DNA of 64,000 bases, from positions 124,520-188,519 of the forward strand of contig NZ_LMRR01000023.1 in assembly GCF_001426085.1 (NCBI RefSeq), given 5' to 3'. This document shows positions 1-10,163 of this stretch, piece by piece; position 1 is the stretch's first letter; the number at the start of each line of letters is the position of its first letter. Source of the stretch: Rhodococcus sp. Leaf278 (GTDB taxonomy: Bacteria; Actinomycetota; Actinomycetes; Mycobacteriales; Mycobacteriaceae). Below the pieces are notes generated by a model. The model did not search any database, was not told the DNA's origin, and worked only from the letters and a program-made list of their open reading frames with translations. Position numbers and translations under genes: made by a program.

Positions 1-693
1 GGCGAGACCGGGGACTGCGCGGCGCAGCACAGCGACGGCAATCTGCCGCCGAGAGAACCCGGCCACCGTCCACGTGATCACCCATCCCTCGGTGAAGGTG
101 ACCGCCACGGCGTCGGCGAGGAGGCGACCGAGCAAGCCACCCGCTGGAAGGCCCAGTGCCAGTGCGGGTAACACCGCGTACTCCGGTCCGTTCCATCCGT
201 AGGCCGGAAACGACAACCACACTGCGCCGACGACCACCAGTACCGATGCCAGCAGGAACTCCGGCAAAGACGTCAGGGCGGCCGCAATGCTGCCGCCGGT
301 GCGTTTCGGGGTACCGCGCAGTCCCGCCCGCATGCTGGGCCCGACGACGAGGACAGCCGTGACCGCTGCGACGACCATCGCGAACGCCATCAGAGTCAGC
401 GAGACGGACAGCGCCTCGAGTGCACCGGGCAGTACGGGTCTACCGGTGTTCCAGGATGTCCCGGGATTACCCGACGCGAGGCCGGTGAGCCAGTTCCAGA
501 ACGTTCGTAGCGGGCCGGCGTCGACGCCGAGATCGACGCGGATGGCGGCGAGTGCCTCGGGGGTCGCTTCTTGCTCGGCCGATCGTGCCCGCAGAATGCT
601 CAGCGCGGGATCTCGGTCGGACAGCCAGGGCAGCATGCCGACGAGAAGTACGACGGCCGCCACCGAGAGCAGCCGTGAGACAGTCGTTCTCAC
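1..693 (-). CDS. ABC importer permease, DppB type (partial, 3' end outside window)
   Basis: Inner-membrane subunit of an oligopeptide/nickel-type ABC importer. Only the first 231 residues are inside the window; the frame runs open to base 1. The GTG start at 693 lies 3 bases after the stop of the binding-protein gene. The protein opens with a membrane segment (residues about 5-20), followed by the DppB-family periplasmic stretch with RVDLGVDAGP and a W-N-W-L-T-G-L-ASGNPGTSW segment, then further hydrophobic segments. The matching DppC permease is not upstream in this operon, so it should follow beyond the window. Family assignment is firm; substrate is unknown. Confidence 0.8.
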   Translation of the reverse strand, partial: MRTTVSRLLSVAAVVLLVGMLPWLSDRDPALSILRARSAEQEATPEALAAIRVDLGVDAGPLRTFWNWLTGLASGNPGTSWNTGRPVLPGALEALSVSLTLMAFAMVVAAVTAVLVVGPSMRAGLRGTPKRTGGSIAAALTSLPEFLLASVLVVVGAVWLSFPAYGWNGPEYAVLPALALGLPAGGLLGRLLADAVAVTFTEGWVITWTVAGFSRRQIAVAVLRRAVPGLA

Positions 694-696
694 TGC

Positions 697-2181
697 CTAC
701 TCGAACGCGGTCTGGTTGGTGATCAGGGTGCGCTCGCGCGGATCGCGGGCCACGCCGGTCACGTTCTCGGATTCTCCCTGAATGACGCGTTCGTGCAGCA
801 GCGGCACCGCGGCGTCCTTTTCGAGGATCAGCTTCTCGGCCTCGAGGATGGCGGTGCGGCGGTTGTCGCCGGGCTCGGTGGCTGCGGCGTCGGCCAATGC
901 CGCGTCGACCTGCGGGTCACAGAACTGCGAGATGTTGAACGATCCCTCGCAGGCGAAGTCGGAGTACATGTATGCCGCCGGGTCGCCGGAGTCGAGCACG
1001 GTGGCGCGGGAGAGAATGAAGGCGTCGAATGCACCGGCGAGAGCATCGGTTTCGATGAACTGGTATTCGCGCACGACCTGTTCGACGACAAAACCCTTGG
1101 CTTCGAGCTCCTGCTGCAGCAGCACCGCGACCTCGGGGAGTTCGGCCCGATCGGTGAACGTGGCGAGGGTGATCTTCTTCCCCGCGGCGTCGCCGGCCGG
1201 GGTCTGCGTACGCGCCGGACGGTCGGCGGCCCACGGCAGAGCCGGGCCGAGCAGTCCGTTCGCGGCGTCGGCGCGGCCCTCGTACACCTGGTCGACCAGA
1301 CGGCCGCGGTCGATCGAATCCCGGGCGGCTGCGCGCATGGCCGGGTCGGCAAAGACCCCGGACGCGGTGTTCAGATACAGGGTGTTGGTGCGCGGCATCG
1401 GCACCTCGTGCACCAATGCTTGGTCGACGTTGGCGGCCTGCGACACCGGAATTGCTTCCACCACATCGGCTGTGCCGTTGCGCAGCGCCGCGGCGCGCGC
1501 CGTTCCGTCGGGTACGAAGTCGACGTCGATGCCCGAGATCTTCGCCGGCTCACCCCAGTAGTTCTCGTTACGGTCGAGGGTTGCCGTGGAGGTGCCGTTC
1601 ACGGCCTTCAGCACGAAGGGCCCGGTGCCGGTTCCGATGGGGTTGCTGCTGCCCGTCGAGTACGCGTCGGGTGCCAGGATGGCCAGCTGCGGGCTCGACA
1701 GTCGTTGCGGTACCAGTGGATCCACATCGGCAGTGGTCACGGCGACGCTGTCGGCATCGGTGGCAGTCACCGTCATGTCGACGCCGTCGAGGATGCGCGG
1801 CTTGGGGGCCGACTGCGTGGCTGCGGTGAGCGCAGTCACGACGGCCGCGGCGTCGAGCGGAGCACCGTTGTGGAACGTGACGTCGGGCCTGATGTCGAAG
1901 TTCCACGTGCGGTCGTCCACACGATTCCAGGTGGTGGCCAGACCCGGCTCCGCCTCGCCGAGATCGTCGAGGACGATCAGCGTTTCCGCCGTGGACCAGC
2001 GCGAGAGTTTGAAGGCGTCGTCGCTGAATTGGGACAGTCCCGAACGGGGAGGCTGCAGCATCGCCACCCGCACCCGGTTTTCGCCGTCGTCGGAGGAGGC
2101 GGTACCGGCGGAAAAGCATCCGGTGAGGGTCAGCGTACCCACCGCCGCGAGGGCACCGATGCGAAACATGTTGCTGGTCAA
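697..2181 (-). CDS. ABC importer substrate-binding lipoprotein, family 5
   Basis: Extracellular solute receptor (SBP_bac_5; peptide/nickel/opine class). A short signal peptide ends in the lipobox LTGC at about residues 18-21, so the mature protein should be lipid-anchored. The family pattern of a W.F.IR..V.FHNG stretch and a GTGPF segment follows. I chose TTG at 2181 because AGGAG lies 5 nt upstream; ATG at 2169 is the alternative. Length (about 494 residues) is normal. The gene follows two ATPase genes and precedes the permease, so it belongs to the same operon. Substrate cannot be told from sequence. Confidence 0.8.
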   Translation of the reverse strand: MTSNMFRIGALAAVGTLTLTGCFSAGTASSDDGENRVRVAMLQPPRSGLSQFSDDAFKLSRWSTAETLIVLDDLGEAEPGLATTWNRVDDRTWNFDIRPDVTFHNGAPLDAAAVVTALTAATQSAPKPRILDGVDMTVTATDADSVAVTTADVDPLVPQRLSSPQLAILAPDAYSTGSSNPIGTGTGPFVLKAVNGTSTATLDRNENYWGEPAKISGIDVDFVPDGTARAAALRNGTADVVEAIPVSQAANVDQALVHEVPMPRTNTLYLNTASGVFADPAMRAAARDSIDRGRLVDQVYEGRADAANGLLGPALPWAADRPARTQTPAGDAAGKKITLATFTDRAELPEVAVLLQQELEAKGFVVEQVVREYQFIETDALAGAFDAFILSRATVLDSGDPAAYMYSDFACEGSFNISQFCDPQVDAALADAAATEPGDNRRTAILEAEKLILEKDAAVPLLHERVIQGESENVTGVARDPRERTLITNQTAFE

Positions 2182-2198
2182 TATAACTCCTGGTGTTC

Positions 2199-2960
2199 TC
2201 ACGTGAGCCGGGGGACGGCGTCGATCAGGTCTCGGGTCTGGTGGTGCTGGGGTCGCGTCAGAACGGCTCGTACAGGGCCTGTTTCGACGATGCGGCCGGC
2301 GTGCATCACCGATACGTCGGTGCACAACCGCGCCACGGCCGACAGGTCGTGGCTGACGATCAGCAGCGCGCCCGGTAGACCGACCAGCACGTCGAGCACC
2401 TGCTCTCGTAGGTCGGGATCGAGACCACTGACGGGTTCGTCCGCCATCAAGTACTGCGGCGCGCAGGCCACTGCTCTGGCGATGGCGACGCGTTGCCTCT
2501 GTCCACCCGACAGCTCGGCCGGTCGGCGAGCGAGGAACCGCGCATCGAGTCCTACGGCCGACAGCGCGGTGCTCGCCGTGACGCGGTGATCGCCCTCGAC
2601 CCCGAGTAGGCGTAGCGGCGTGGCAACCAGGTCGAGGACGCTGCGGCGCGGGTCGAGACTCGTCGCCGGGTCCTGCGGGATGTACTGCACGCGGCGGCGG
2701 AACCACCGCATGCCTCGGGCCGGCCCGGGCCGCACGGGCTGCCCATCGAGAGTGATCTTTCCGCCGCTCTGGGCATCGACGGCCAGCAGTAGACGCAGCA
2801 ACGTCGTTTTGCCGGAGCCGGATTCACCGACCACTGCAATTCGGGCGGTCGGTGATACCACGAACGAGACCGCATCCACGGCGGTGTGGGACGTGCCGTG
2901 TCGGTCGAACTGTCTCGTGACTGCGGTGGCAACCAGACCGACAGATCCTTCCGCGCTCAC
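2199..2960 (-). CDS. ABC importer ATP-binding protein, DppF type
   Basis: Second ATPase of the importer, 253 residues. It has Walker A GESGSGKTT, Q-loop QYIPQDP, signature [14 protein letters not shown], Walker B LMADEP and switch histidine in SHD. The GTG start at 2960 overlaps the stop of the preceding ATPase gene by four bases (GTGA), which indicates translational coupling. The usual DppF C-terminal oligopeptide extension is short here. Confidence 0.85.
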   Translation of the reverse strand: MSAEGSVGLVATAVTRQFDRHGTSHTAVDAVSFVVSPTARIAVVGESGSGKTTLLRLLLAVDAQSGGKITLDGQPVRPGPARGMRWFRRRVQYIPQDPATSLDPRRSVLDLVATPLRLLGVEGDHRVTASTALSAVGLDARFLARRPAELSGGQRQRVAIARAVACAPQYLMADEPVSGLDPDLREQVLDVLVGLPGALLIVSHDLSAVARLCTDVSVMHAGRIVETGPVRAVLTRPQHHQTRDLIDAVPRLT

Positions 2961-3682
2961 GATGCAACCAGCTGACGGAACGGATCGGCCGACCTCGCCA
3001 CATCGATCATCTGTCGCGTCGATGCCGACTGCGGGTTCTTCAGTACGACTGCAGTGGAACCGGATTCGACGATGTGGCCGGAATCCAGAACCAGCAGGTG
3101 ATCGCACACTTGCGCGGCGACGGCGATATCGTGGGTGATCAGCAACAGCGAGGGCACGTGCCGAAGAGCGTCGAGGACGCGCGCCTGGCTCACCACGTCG
3201 AGCGCGGTCGTCGGCTCGTCGGCGATCACCAGCGAGCTCTCGCGCGCCAATGCCACTGCGATGCAGACGCGTTGACGCTGACCGCCCGACAGTTCGAGCG
3301 GGTGCGAGGCCAGGATGCGTTCGGTGTCGCGCAGACCCACACGCTCGAGCAGCGCGGCGGCGTCGGACGTACGCAGTTGCCTCCCGACGGTGACCATCGG
3401 ATTCAGCGCGGTCGCAGAGTCCTGGAAGACCATGGCTGGACGAGCGGTGCACGGTCGCTGCGGCGTCGGGACGCCTGCGACGTCGTGGCCGTCGACCACG
3501 ATGCGACCGGAGCACGTGAGGCCCGGCGGCAGATAGCCGACCAGAGCCGACGCGATGGAGGATTTGCCCGAGCCCGAGGCACCCAGGAGACCCAGGCGTC
3601 GACCGTCGGGTATCTCGAAAGACACGTGATCGACGATGCGGGTGCGGCCGGCGTCGATGCAGAGTTCGTCGACGACGAGCAC
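2957..3682 (-). CDS. ABC importer ATP-binding protein, DppD type
   Basis: First gene of the importer operon; 241 residues with Walker A GASGSGKSS, signature LSGGQRQRVCIAVALA, Walker B VIADEP and THD switch. The GTG at 3682 has AGGAG 5 nt upstream, which fixes the start; a much longer open frame upstream runs into the divergent gene and is rejected. D and F ATPases form a heterodimer in this family. A minus-strand -10 candidate TACTGT (3744-3739) and a 17-bp palindrome (3716-3732) lie just upstream. Confidence 0.85.
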   Translation of the reverse strand: MLVVDELCIDAGRTRIVDHVSFEIPDGRRLGLLGASGSGKSSIASALVGYLPPGLTCSGRIVVDGHDVAGVPTPQRPCTARPAMVFQDSATALNPMVTVGRQLRTSDAAALLERVGLRDTERILASHPLELSGGQRQRVCIAVALARESSLVIADEPTTALDVVSQARVLDALRHVPSLLLITHDIAVAAQVCDHLLVLDSGHIVESGSTAVVLKNPQSASTRQMIDVARSADPFRQLVAS

Positions 3683-3715
3683 GTGATCTCCTGAACGCTG
3701 AAATTGGGAACGACT

Positions 3716-3732
3716 TCGACAATCGTTGTCGA
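3716..3732. promoter_or_regulatory. Palindromic operator candidate before the ABC importer operon
   Basis: TCGACAA-TCG-TTGTCGA is a perfect 7-bp inverted repeat with a 3-nt centre. On the minus strand it starts about 7 nt after a TACTGT -10 box, so a bound repressor would block the importer promoter. It lies about 40 bp upstream of the -10 of the divergent metallohydrolase gene. The regulator is unknown. Confidence 0.45.
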
Positions 3733-3781
3733 TAGATGACAGTAGGCGAGTCGAGCGGGCGAGACAAATTAGGCTGACCGG

Positions 3782-4291
3782 GTGAGCAGGGCGAGGGACA
3801 CGCAGCGATCCGCGGTGTACGACGCGGAGCAGTTGGTGCGCACCATGTTCGATCGCGCCGAGGAGCGCGACATTCGTGTCGTACAGGTGATGGGCTCGCA
3901 GATCACGTTGCCGATCGAGCGAAAATTTGCCTCGCTGACATCCGTGCAGACCTACGTCGATGCTGTGCTGGCGCTGGACTGGGTCGCCGCCACGTGGCCC
4001 GACGCCGGTCGTGTCATCACCGTTCGAGCTCGCTCGGGCTCGGGTGCCGCGCACTACGAACCGGACACAGCCACCATCGCCGTTCCCCTGCACCGAGGCA
4101 ACCAAGCCTGGGCGTTGCGCGAACTGGTGGTTCTGCACGAGCTCGCGCACCACTTCGCCGACGAGAACGAGCCGCAGCACGGTGGCGCATTCGTGGATCG
4201 CTACATCACCCTCGTCGGCGAGATCGTCGGTTCCGAGGCCGGGTTCGTGTTGCGGGCGATGATGGCCGAGAGCGGCGTCCGCATCGGCTAG
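3782..4291 (+). CDS. HELAHH zinc metallohydrolase, TIGR04338-like
   Basis: Small (169 residues) predicted zinc-dependent hydrolase. The motif HELAHH at about residues 119-124 gives the HExxH zinc site, with a further His (QHGG) about ten residues on as likely third ligand. No signal peptide is seen, so it is probably cytoplasmic. The actinobacterial family matching this size and motif has no established substrate. A TAGGCT box (3770-3775) ends 6 nt before the GTG, so the mRNA is probably leaderless. It is divergent from the ABC importer and may share its control region. Confidence 0.7.
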   Translation: MSRARDTQRSAVYDAEQLVRTMFDRAEERDIRVVQVMGSQITLPIERKFASLTSVQTYVDAVLALDWVAATWPDAGRVITVRARSGSGAAHYEPDTATIAVPLHRGNQAWALRELVVLHELAHHFADENEPQHGGAFVDRYITLVGEIVGSEAGFVLRAMMAESGVRIG

Positions 4292-4343
4292 GCAGATTCG
4301 GGTGCATCATGGGTGAGACAGCCCACACGACGAGGAGACGTAC

Positions 4344-5108
4344 ATGACCGTCAAGATCGGTGTTCAGCTTCAGCCCCAGCATGCTCCCGACTACCGACTC
4401 ATCCGCGACGCGGTGCTGCGGTCGGAGGATGCGGGCGTCGACATCGTCTTCAACTGGGATCACTTCTACCCGCTGTACGGCGATCTCGACGGTGCTCATT
4501 TCGAGTGCTGGACGATGCTGGGTGCCTGGGCCGAGCAGACGTCGAACGTCGAGATCGGCGCTCTCGTCACCGGCGGTGGCTACCGCAACCCGGACCTGCT
4601 GGCCGACATGGCGCGCACCGTCGATCACATCAGCGGCGGCCGCTTGATCCTCGGCATCGGTGCCGGCTGGAACGAGAAGGACTACGACAACTTCGGCTAC
4701 GAATTCGGCACGGCCGGTTCACGATTGGCGCTACTCAAGGACAGTCTGGCTCGAATTCGCCACCGCCTCGACGTCGGAAATCCGGCCCCCACCCGCGACA
4801 TCCCGATCCTCATCGGCGGCGGCGGTGAGAAGAAGACGCTGAAGATGGTGGCCGAGTACGCACACATCTGGCACAGCTTCGCCGACCTCGAGGCGTTGAA
4901 GCGTAAGTCGGAGATCCTCGCCGAGCACGGCACCACCGTCGGACGGGACGTCTCGGGCATCACTCGATCGGTCGCGTGGCCGGGCGCGGACACCGCCCAG
5001 GATTTCGTCGACGCCGGAGCAACGCTGTTCACCGTCGGCGTCAACGGACCCGATTACGACCTCGCCGAGCTGGGCCAGGCCATCGAGTGGCGGGACGCAC
5101 ACCGGTAG
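4344..5108 (+). CDS. LLM-class (luciferase-like) F420-dependent oxidoreductase
   Basis: 254-residue TIM-barrel protein of the luciferase-like monooxygenase superfamily. The N-terminal MTVKIGVQLQPQHAPDY, the W-DHF segment at about residues 38-42 and the SGGRLILGIGAGWNEKD stretch are typical of actinobacterial F420-binding members. The reaction and substrate cannot be assigned. A good ribosome binding site (GAGGAG) precedes the ATG. It lies 52 bp after the metallohydrolase gene, possibly co-transcribed. Confidence 0.75.
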   Translation: MTVKIGVQLQPQHAPDYRLIRDAVLRSEDAGVDIVFNWDHFYPLYGDLDGAHFECWTMLGAWAEQTSNVEIGALVTGGGYRNPDLLADMARTVDHISGGRLILGIGAGWNEKDYDNFGYEFGTAGSRLALLKDSLARIRHRLDVGNPAPTRDIPILIGGGGEKKTLKMVAEYAHIWHSFADLEALKRKSEILAEHGTTVGRDVSGITRSVAWPGADTAQDFVDAGATLFTVGVNGPDYDLAELGQAIEWRDAHR

Positions 5109-5185
5109 ACACCAGTTCGTTGAGCGAAACCCTTGCGCGCGGCGCGTTTGGGTGAGTGGGCCCTGGTCCGCTTAGGGTTTTGTCC

Positions 5186-6994
5186 ATGGTTGCCGTACGC
5201 GCTTCACGCGCGCTCGTGGTTCTCGTCCTCGGACTGTTGATGGCTCTCACGCTCGCCGCGTGTGGAACGTCCTCTTCCGACGATCAGGCGGCCGCAGGTC
5301 CCACCGACCTGTGTGCCCCTCCCGGTGTCGACAGCGCGTCGTCCACTCCGACGAACTTCGATGCCGCGGCCGCGGCCGCGACGGAGGACAAGTACACGAC
5401 GGCGAACGTCACGCCGCTCGACAGAGTGGACACGAACGCTCTGGGATTGGCGACGCCGGGCGTACTCACTGTCGGTACGTTGTCCGACGCGCCGCCGAGC
5501 ATCTGCTTGGACTCCACCGGCCAGTACACCGGCTACGACAACGAACTGCTGAAGGCCGTTGCCGACAAGCTCGGCCTGCAGATCAACTTCTCGGGCACCG
5601 AGTTCTCGGGCCTGCTCGCGCAGGTTGCCGGCCGCCGCTTCGACGTCGGATCGTCCTCGATCACGACGACGGACGAGCGCCGCAACACCGTCGGGTTCAC
5701 CAACGGCTACGACTTCGGTTACTTCTCCCTCGTGGCCACTGCGGGTGGTCCGATCACCAAGTTCGAGGACCTGAACCCGAGCACCAGGATCGGCGTGGTG
5801 CAGGGCACGGTGCAGGACGACTACGTGGTGAACACGCTCGGCCTCGACCCGGTGAAGTTCCCGGACTACAACACCGCGTACGCCAATCTGCGCACCGGGC
5901 AGATCGACGCATGGGTGGCTCCCTCGCAGCAGGCGGAGGGCTTGGTCAAGCCCGAGGACGGCACCGCGATCACCCAGAACACGTTCTCGCTGAACAACTT
6001 CGTCGGCTGGGCCGTCGCCCGCGACAATCAACCGTTGATCGACGCACTCAACTCCGGTCTCGACGCGGTGATCGCCGACGGCACGTGGGCCACCCTCTAC
6101 TCCGACTGGGTCCCGCGCGAATTACCCGACGGCTTCAAGCCCGGCAGCAAGGCCGCCCCGCAGCCGGAGCTACCCGACTTCGCGGCCATCGCAGCGCAGA
6201 ACGCCGCCGATGCTCCCGAAGCCGTTGCCGTTCAGCCCAAATCGACGCTGGCGCAGCTGGGCGATACGTTCTTCGATTGGTCGCTGTACAAGTCCGCCAT
6301 CCCGGATCTGTTCAAGGTGGGTCTGCCCAACACGCTGATTCTGGCGTTGGCGTCGGGCATCATCGGTACGGTCCTGGGCATGCTGCTGGCCCTGGCGGGC
6401 CTCTCGCGCACGCGTTGGCTACGCTGGCCCGCTCGCGTCTACACCGACATCTTCCGCGGACTGCCCGCGGTGGTCATCATTCTGATCATCGGACTCGGCA
6501 TCGGACCGGTGGTGCAGGGTCTGACCGGGGGTAATCCGTATTGGCTGGGCGCTGCGGCACTCTCGCTGCTCGCCGCGGCATACATCGGCGAAATCTTCCG
6601 GTCCGGTATCCAGAGCGTCGAGGCCGGGCAGATGGAGGCAGCGCGGGCACTGGGCTTCAGCCGACGTCGCTCGATGAATCTCGTCGTCGTTCCCCAGGGT
6701 GTTCGGCGCGTGCTGCCGGCGTTGATGAACCAGTTCATCTCCCTGATCAAGGACTCGTCGCTGATCTACTTCCTCGGCCTGCTCGCCACCCAACGTGAGC
6801 TGTTCGCCGTCGGTCGAGATCTCAACGCGCAGACCGGAAACCTGTCGCCGCTCGTCGCAGCCGGACTGTTCTACCTGGTGCTGACCGTGCCGCTCACCCA
6901 TCTCGTGAACTACATCGACAAGCGATTGCGCACCGGTAAGGCCGAGCAGACGCTCGACCCGGTGGAGCAGGCCGTCGTCGTGGAAAGAGGCTGA
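5186..6994 (+). CDS. Polar amino acid ABC importer: binding protein fused to permease
   Basis: One 602-residue chain carries both the solute receptor and the membrane channel. Residues 1-28 are a lipoprotein signal with lipobox LAAC. A SBP_bac_3 (glutamine/polar amino acid) domain follows to about residue 300. From about residue 370 there is a HisM/GlnP-type permease with membrane helices and the EAA loop ([13 protein letters not shown]). Such fusions are known (GlnPQ-type). Start: ATG 5186 lies 7 nt after TAGGGT (5173-5178), implying a leaderless mRNA; an upstream GTG at 5156 is rejected. The ATPase follows after one base. Confidence 0.85.
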   Translation: MVAVRASRALVVLVLGLLMALTLAACGTSSSDDQAAAGPTDLCAPPGVDSASSTPTNFDAAAAAATEDKYTTANVTPLDRVDTNALGLATPGVLTVGTLSDAPPSICLDSTGQYTGYDNELLKAVADKLGLQINFSGTEFSGLLAQVAGRRFDVGSSSITTTDERRNTVGFTNGYDFGYFSLVATAGGPITKFEDLNPSTRIGVVQGTVQDDYVVNTLGLDPVKFPDYNTAYANLRTGQIDAWVAPSQQAEGLVKPEDGTAITQNTFSLNNFVGWAVARDNQPLIDALNSGLDAVIADGTWATLYSDWVPRELPDGFKPGSKAAPQPELPDFAAIAAQNAADAPEAVAVQPKSTLAQLGDTFFDWSLYKSAIPDLFKVGLPNTLILALASGIIGTVLGMLLALAGLSRTRWLRWPARVYTDIFRGLPAVVIILIIGLGIGPVVQGLTGGNPYWLGAAALSLLAAAYIGEIFRSGIQSVEAGQMEAARALGFSRRRSMNLVVVPQGVRRVLPALMNQFISLIKDSSLIYFLGLLATQRELFAVGRDLNAQTGNLSPLVAAGLFYLVLTVPLTHLVNYIDKRLRTGKAEQTLDPVEQAVVVERG

Positions 6995-6995
6995 C

Positions 6996-7724
<729 letters not shown>

Positions 7725-7804
7725 CAGCTTAGGGCAGCCTCGTTATCCGCGACTTCACCTGAACGTTCCTTTACTTTCGCTTTTGGGTGACAGCGTGCTG
7801 TGAC

Positions 7805-9856
7805 ATGAAGCCACTACCCTTGTTCGCCGTTCACGACGGAAGCTCCAAGCGCTCATCACTGACCTGCAAGTACAAGTGCGGTGATGCGTGCTTCCACGAG
7901 ATTCCGAACACGTCGAAGGGCGAGTACTTCGGCGACATCGTCAAGACCGCGATGTCGCGGCGCGGCGTCATCAAAGGTGGCGCGATGGCTGTGCTCGCCG
8001 TGGGCGCGGGCAGTGCTCTGGCGGCGTGCTCCACCGACGAGCCGGCCGCCACCGGAACCTCCACCACCTCGGGCGCCGACACTCCTCCGGTGGACGGTGT
8101 GGATTTTGTTGCGGTGGAACCGAACACCGAGGACGCCGTTGTGGTACCCGAGGGCTACGAGCAGGGCATCGTCATCCGCTGGGGCGACGCCGTCGTGGCA
8201 GGCGCACCGGCATTCGACTTCGACAACCAGACTGCTGCAGCGCAGGAGAAGCAGTTCGGCTTCAACAACGACTTCGCCGGATTGCTGCCGATCGAGGGCA
8301 CCCCGAACGCGCACCTGCTGGTGGTCAACCACGAGTACAGCACCGAGCCGGCCATGTTCAAGGGCTACGACGCCGAGAAGCCCACCCGGGAACAGTTCGA
8401 CATCGCCCTTGCCGCACACGGTCTTTCGGTGGTGCAGGTGCAGGGCGAATCGGGCACCGGCAAGCTGACCCCCGCCATGGGGCAGTACAACCGCCGCATC
8501 ACCGGAACCACCGAGTTCGTCGTCACCGGCCCGGCTGCGGGCAGCAACTTCCTCAAGACGAGCGTCGACCCGACCGGCACCAAGGTGTTGGGTACGTTCA
8601 ACAACTGCTCGGGAGGCCTGACGCCGTGGGGAACGGTGCTCTCCGGCGAGGAGAACTTCAACCAGTACTTCGGCAACGCCGAATCGGTCACCGATCCCGT
8701 TGTGGCCGAGCGGCTCTCGCGCTACGGCGTCGAGGGTGCCGCCAGCGATCGCAAGTGGGAGACCTTCGACAAGCGCTTCGATCTGGCCCAGGAGCCCAAC
8801 GAGGTCAATCGCTTCGGGTACATCGTCGAGGTGAATCCGTGGGATCCGCAGTCGGCCCCCATCAAGCACACCGCACTCGGCCGCTTCAAGCACGAGGCTG
8901 CGACGATCCACGTCACCGACGACGGCACTGTGGTGGCCTACAGCGGCGACGACGAGCGCTTCGACTACATGTACAAGTTCGTCTCGAGCCGAAAGATGAT
9001 GCCCGGCACCGGCGCAGCCGCAATGCGCAACAACCTGACATTGCTGGACGCGGGAACGCTCTACGTCGCCACCCTCACCGGCGATACTCCCGACGAGATC
9101 GACGGATCCGGCACCCTACCGTCGAACGGTGAGTTCCGTGGCACCGGAACCTGGATCCCGCTGCTCGAGACCGGCGAGGACGGCCGCGGCAGGTCCCTCG
9201 TCGACGGTATGTCGGCCGAGGAGGTCGCGGTGTTCACCCGCCAGGCAGGCGACAAGGTGGGTGCCACCAAGATGGACCGTCCGGAAGACTTCGAGCCCAA
9301 CCCGGTGACGGGCAAGGTCTACGTCGCGCTGACGAACAACTCCAACCGCGGCACCGAGGGCAAGGCTGCGGCCGACGAGGCCAATCCTCGCAACACCAAC
9401 AAGAACGGTCAGGTGCTCGAGCTCGACGACGATCACGCGGGCACGTCGTTCACCTGGAATCTGCTGTTGGTGTGCGGTGACCCCAACGAGGCCGACACCT
9501 ACTTCGGCGGCTTCGACAAGAGTCAGGTCAGCCCCATCTCGTGCCCCGACAACCTCGCGTTCGACGCCAAGGGCAATCTCTGGGTGTCCACCGACGGCAA
9601 TGCCCTCGACTCCAACGACGGACTGTTCGCCGTGGTGCTCGACGGCGAACGTCGCGGCGAGACCCGGCAGTTCCTGACGGTGCCGGCGGGCGGCGAGACC
9701 TGCGGACCGATCGTCACCGACGAGCGTGTCATGGTGTGCGTGCAGCACCCCGGTGAGAGCGATGACGCGACCGCCGACGCGCCGATCTCGCATTGGCCCG
9801 ACGGCGGCGACACCCAACCGCGACCGTCCGTCGTCGCAGTGTGGAAGTCGGCTTAG
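7805..9856 (+). CDS. PhoX-type (DUF839) Tat-exported phosphatase
   Basis: 683-residue protein of the DUF839/PhoX family, calcium- and iron-dependent alkaline phosphatases exported by Tat. The twin-arginine segment MSRRGVIKGGAMAVLAVGAG begins near residue 50, after a conserved Cys-containing N-region (LTCKYKCGDACFHEIPN) that is usual in actinobacterial PhoX proteins. The segment ends LAAC, so it may also be lipid-anchored. I chose ATG 7805 over GTG 7787, six codons upstream. TTC-rich repeats upstream hint at Pho control but do not match a consensus well. A strong hairpin follows the stop. Confidence 0.85.
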   Translation: MKPLPLFAVHDGSSKRSSLTCKYKCGDACFHEIPNTSKGEYFGDIVKTAMSRRGVIKGGAMAVLAVGAGSALAACSTDEPAATGTSTTSGADTPPVDGVDFVAVEPNTEDAVVVPEGYEQGIVIRWGDAVVAGAPAFDFDNQTAAAQEKQFGFNNDFAGLLPIEGTPNAHLLVVNHEYSTEPAMFKGYDAEKPTREQFDIALAAHGLSVVQVQGESGTGKLTPAMGQYNRRITGTTEFVVTGPAAGSNFLKTSVDPTGTKVLGTFNNCSGGLTPWGTVLSGEENFNQYFGNAESVTDPVVAERLSRYGVEGAASDRKWETFDKRFDLAQEPNEVNRFGYIVEVNPWDPQSAPIKHTALGRFKHEAATIHVTDDGTVVAYSGDDERFDYMYKFVSSRKMMPGTGAAAMRNNLTLLDAGTLYVATLTGDTPDEIDGSGTLPSNGEFRGTGTWIPLLETGEDGRGRSLVDGMSAEEVAVFTRQAGDKVGATKMDRPEDFEPNPVTGKVYVALTNNSNRGTEGKAAADEANPRNTNKNGQVLELDDDHAGTSFTWNLLLVCGDPNEADTYFGGFDKSQVSPISCPDNLAFDAKGNLWVSTDGNALDSNDGLFAVVLDGERRGETRQFLTVPAGGETCGPIVTDERVMVCVQHPGESDDATADAPISHWPDGGDTQPRPSVVAVWKSA

Positions 9857-9880
9857 CCGTCACTGTTTCGCATTGACCGG

Positions 9881-9919
9881 GGCACTTATAGTCGGCGAAA
9901 GTCGACTGTAAGTGCCTTT
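9881..9919. terminator. Hairpin terminator after phoX
   Basis: GGCACTTATAGTCG and CGACTGTAAGTGCC form a 14-bp stem (13 Watson-Crick pairs and one G.U) around an 8-nt loop, followed by TTT. It starts 24 bp after the phoX stop and isolates phoX from the peptide synthetase. Confidence 0.65.
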
Positions 9920-9997
9920 CGGCATTGTCAGTTGTCATCGAATGCCCGACGGGGATGTTGTTAATTCACAAGGTCTCGGGCGATGCGCCAAAGGCAG

Positions 9998-10026
9998 TTG
10001 ACCCGTTGGTAACGGGTGTGTAAACC
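9998..10026 (+). promoter_or_regulatory. Predicted promoter of the NRPS gene
   Basis: TTGACC (9998-10003) and TAAACC (10021-10026) are 17 nt apart, the best sigma-70-like pair in the 307-bp gap before the synthetase. The -10 match is weak at its last base. The transcript would carry a leader of about 130 nt in which no gene or riboswitch was recognised. Confidence 0.35.
10001..10017. promoter_or_regulatory. Palindromic operator inside the NRPS promoter
   Basis: ACCCGTT-GGT-AACGGGT is a perfect 7-bp inverted repeat with a 3-nt centre. It overlaps the -35 box and fills the spacer, the expected place for a repressor or a MerR-like activator. No regulator gene lies beside the synthetase, so the factor would act from elsewhere. 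Confidence 0.5.
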
Positions 10027-10163
10027 TACGTCGATAGGCCGGTAGCTGGAACTCCATTCGGACGCATTCGAACTGGAGGACGTTTCGGGGCAACGTCGAT
10101 TTCCTTTCATCGCACGACGGCGTGCCGGTACCCGCTCCCTTATGTGCACGAAGAGGCGAGTCA

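Noticed and set aside
2182..2706. N-terminal extension of the binding lipoprotein
   Set aside because: It overlaps the ATPase gene and would bury the signal peptide and lipobox, which start near 2181.
10027..10163. Possible riboswitch or MbtH-like small gene in the NRPS leader
   Set aside because: No MbtH motif or conserved riboswitch elements could be seen in any frame or as structure; only the promoter palindrome stands out.
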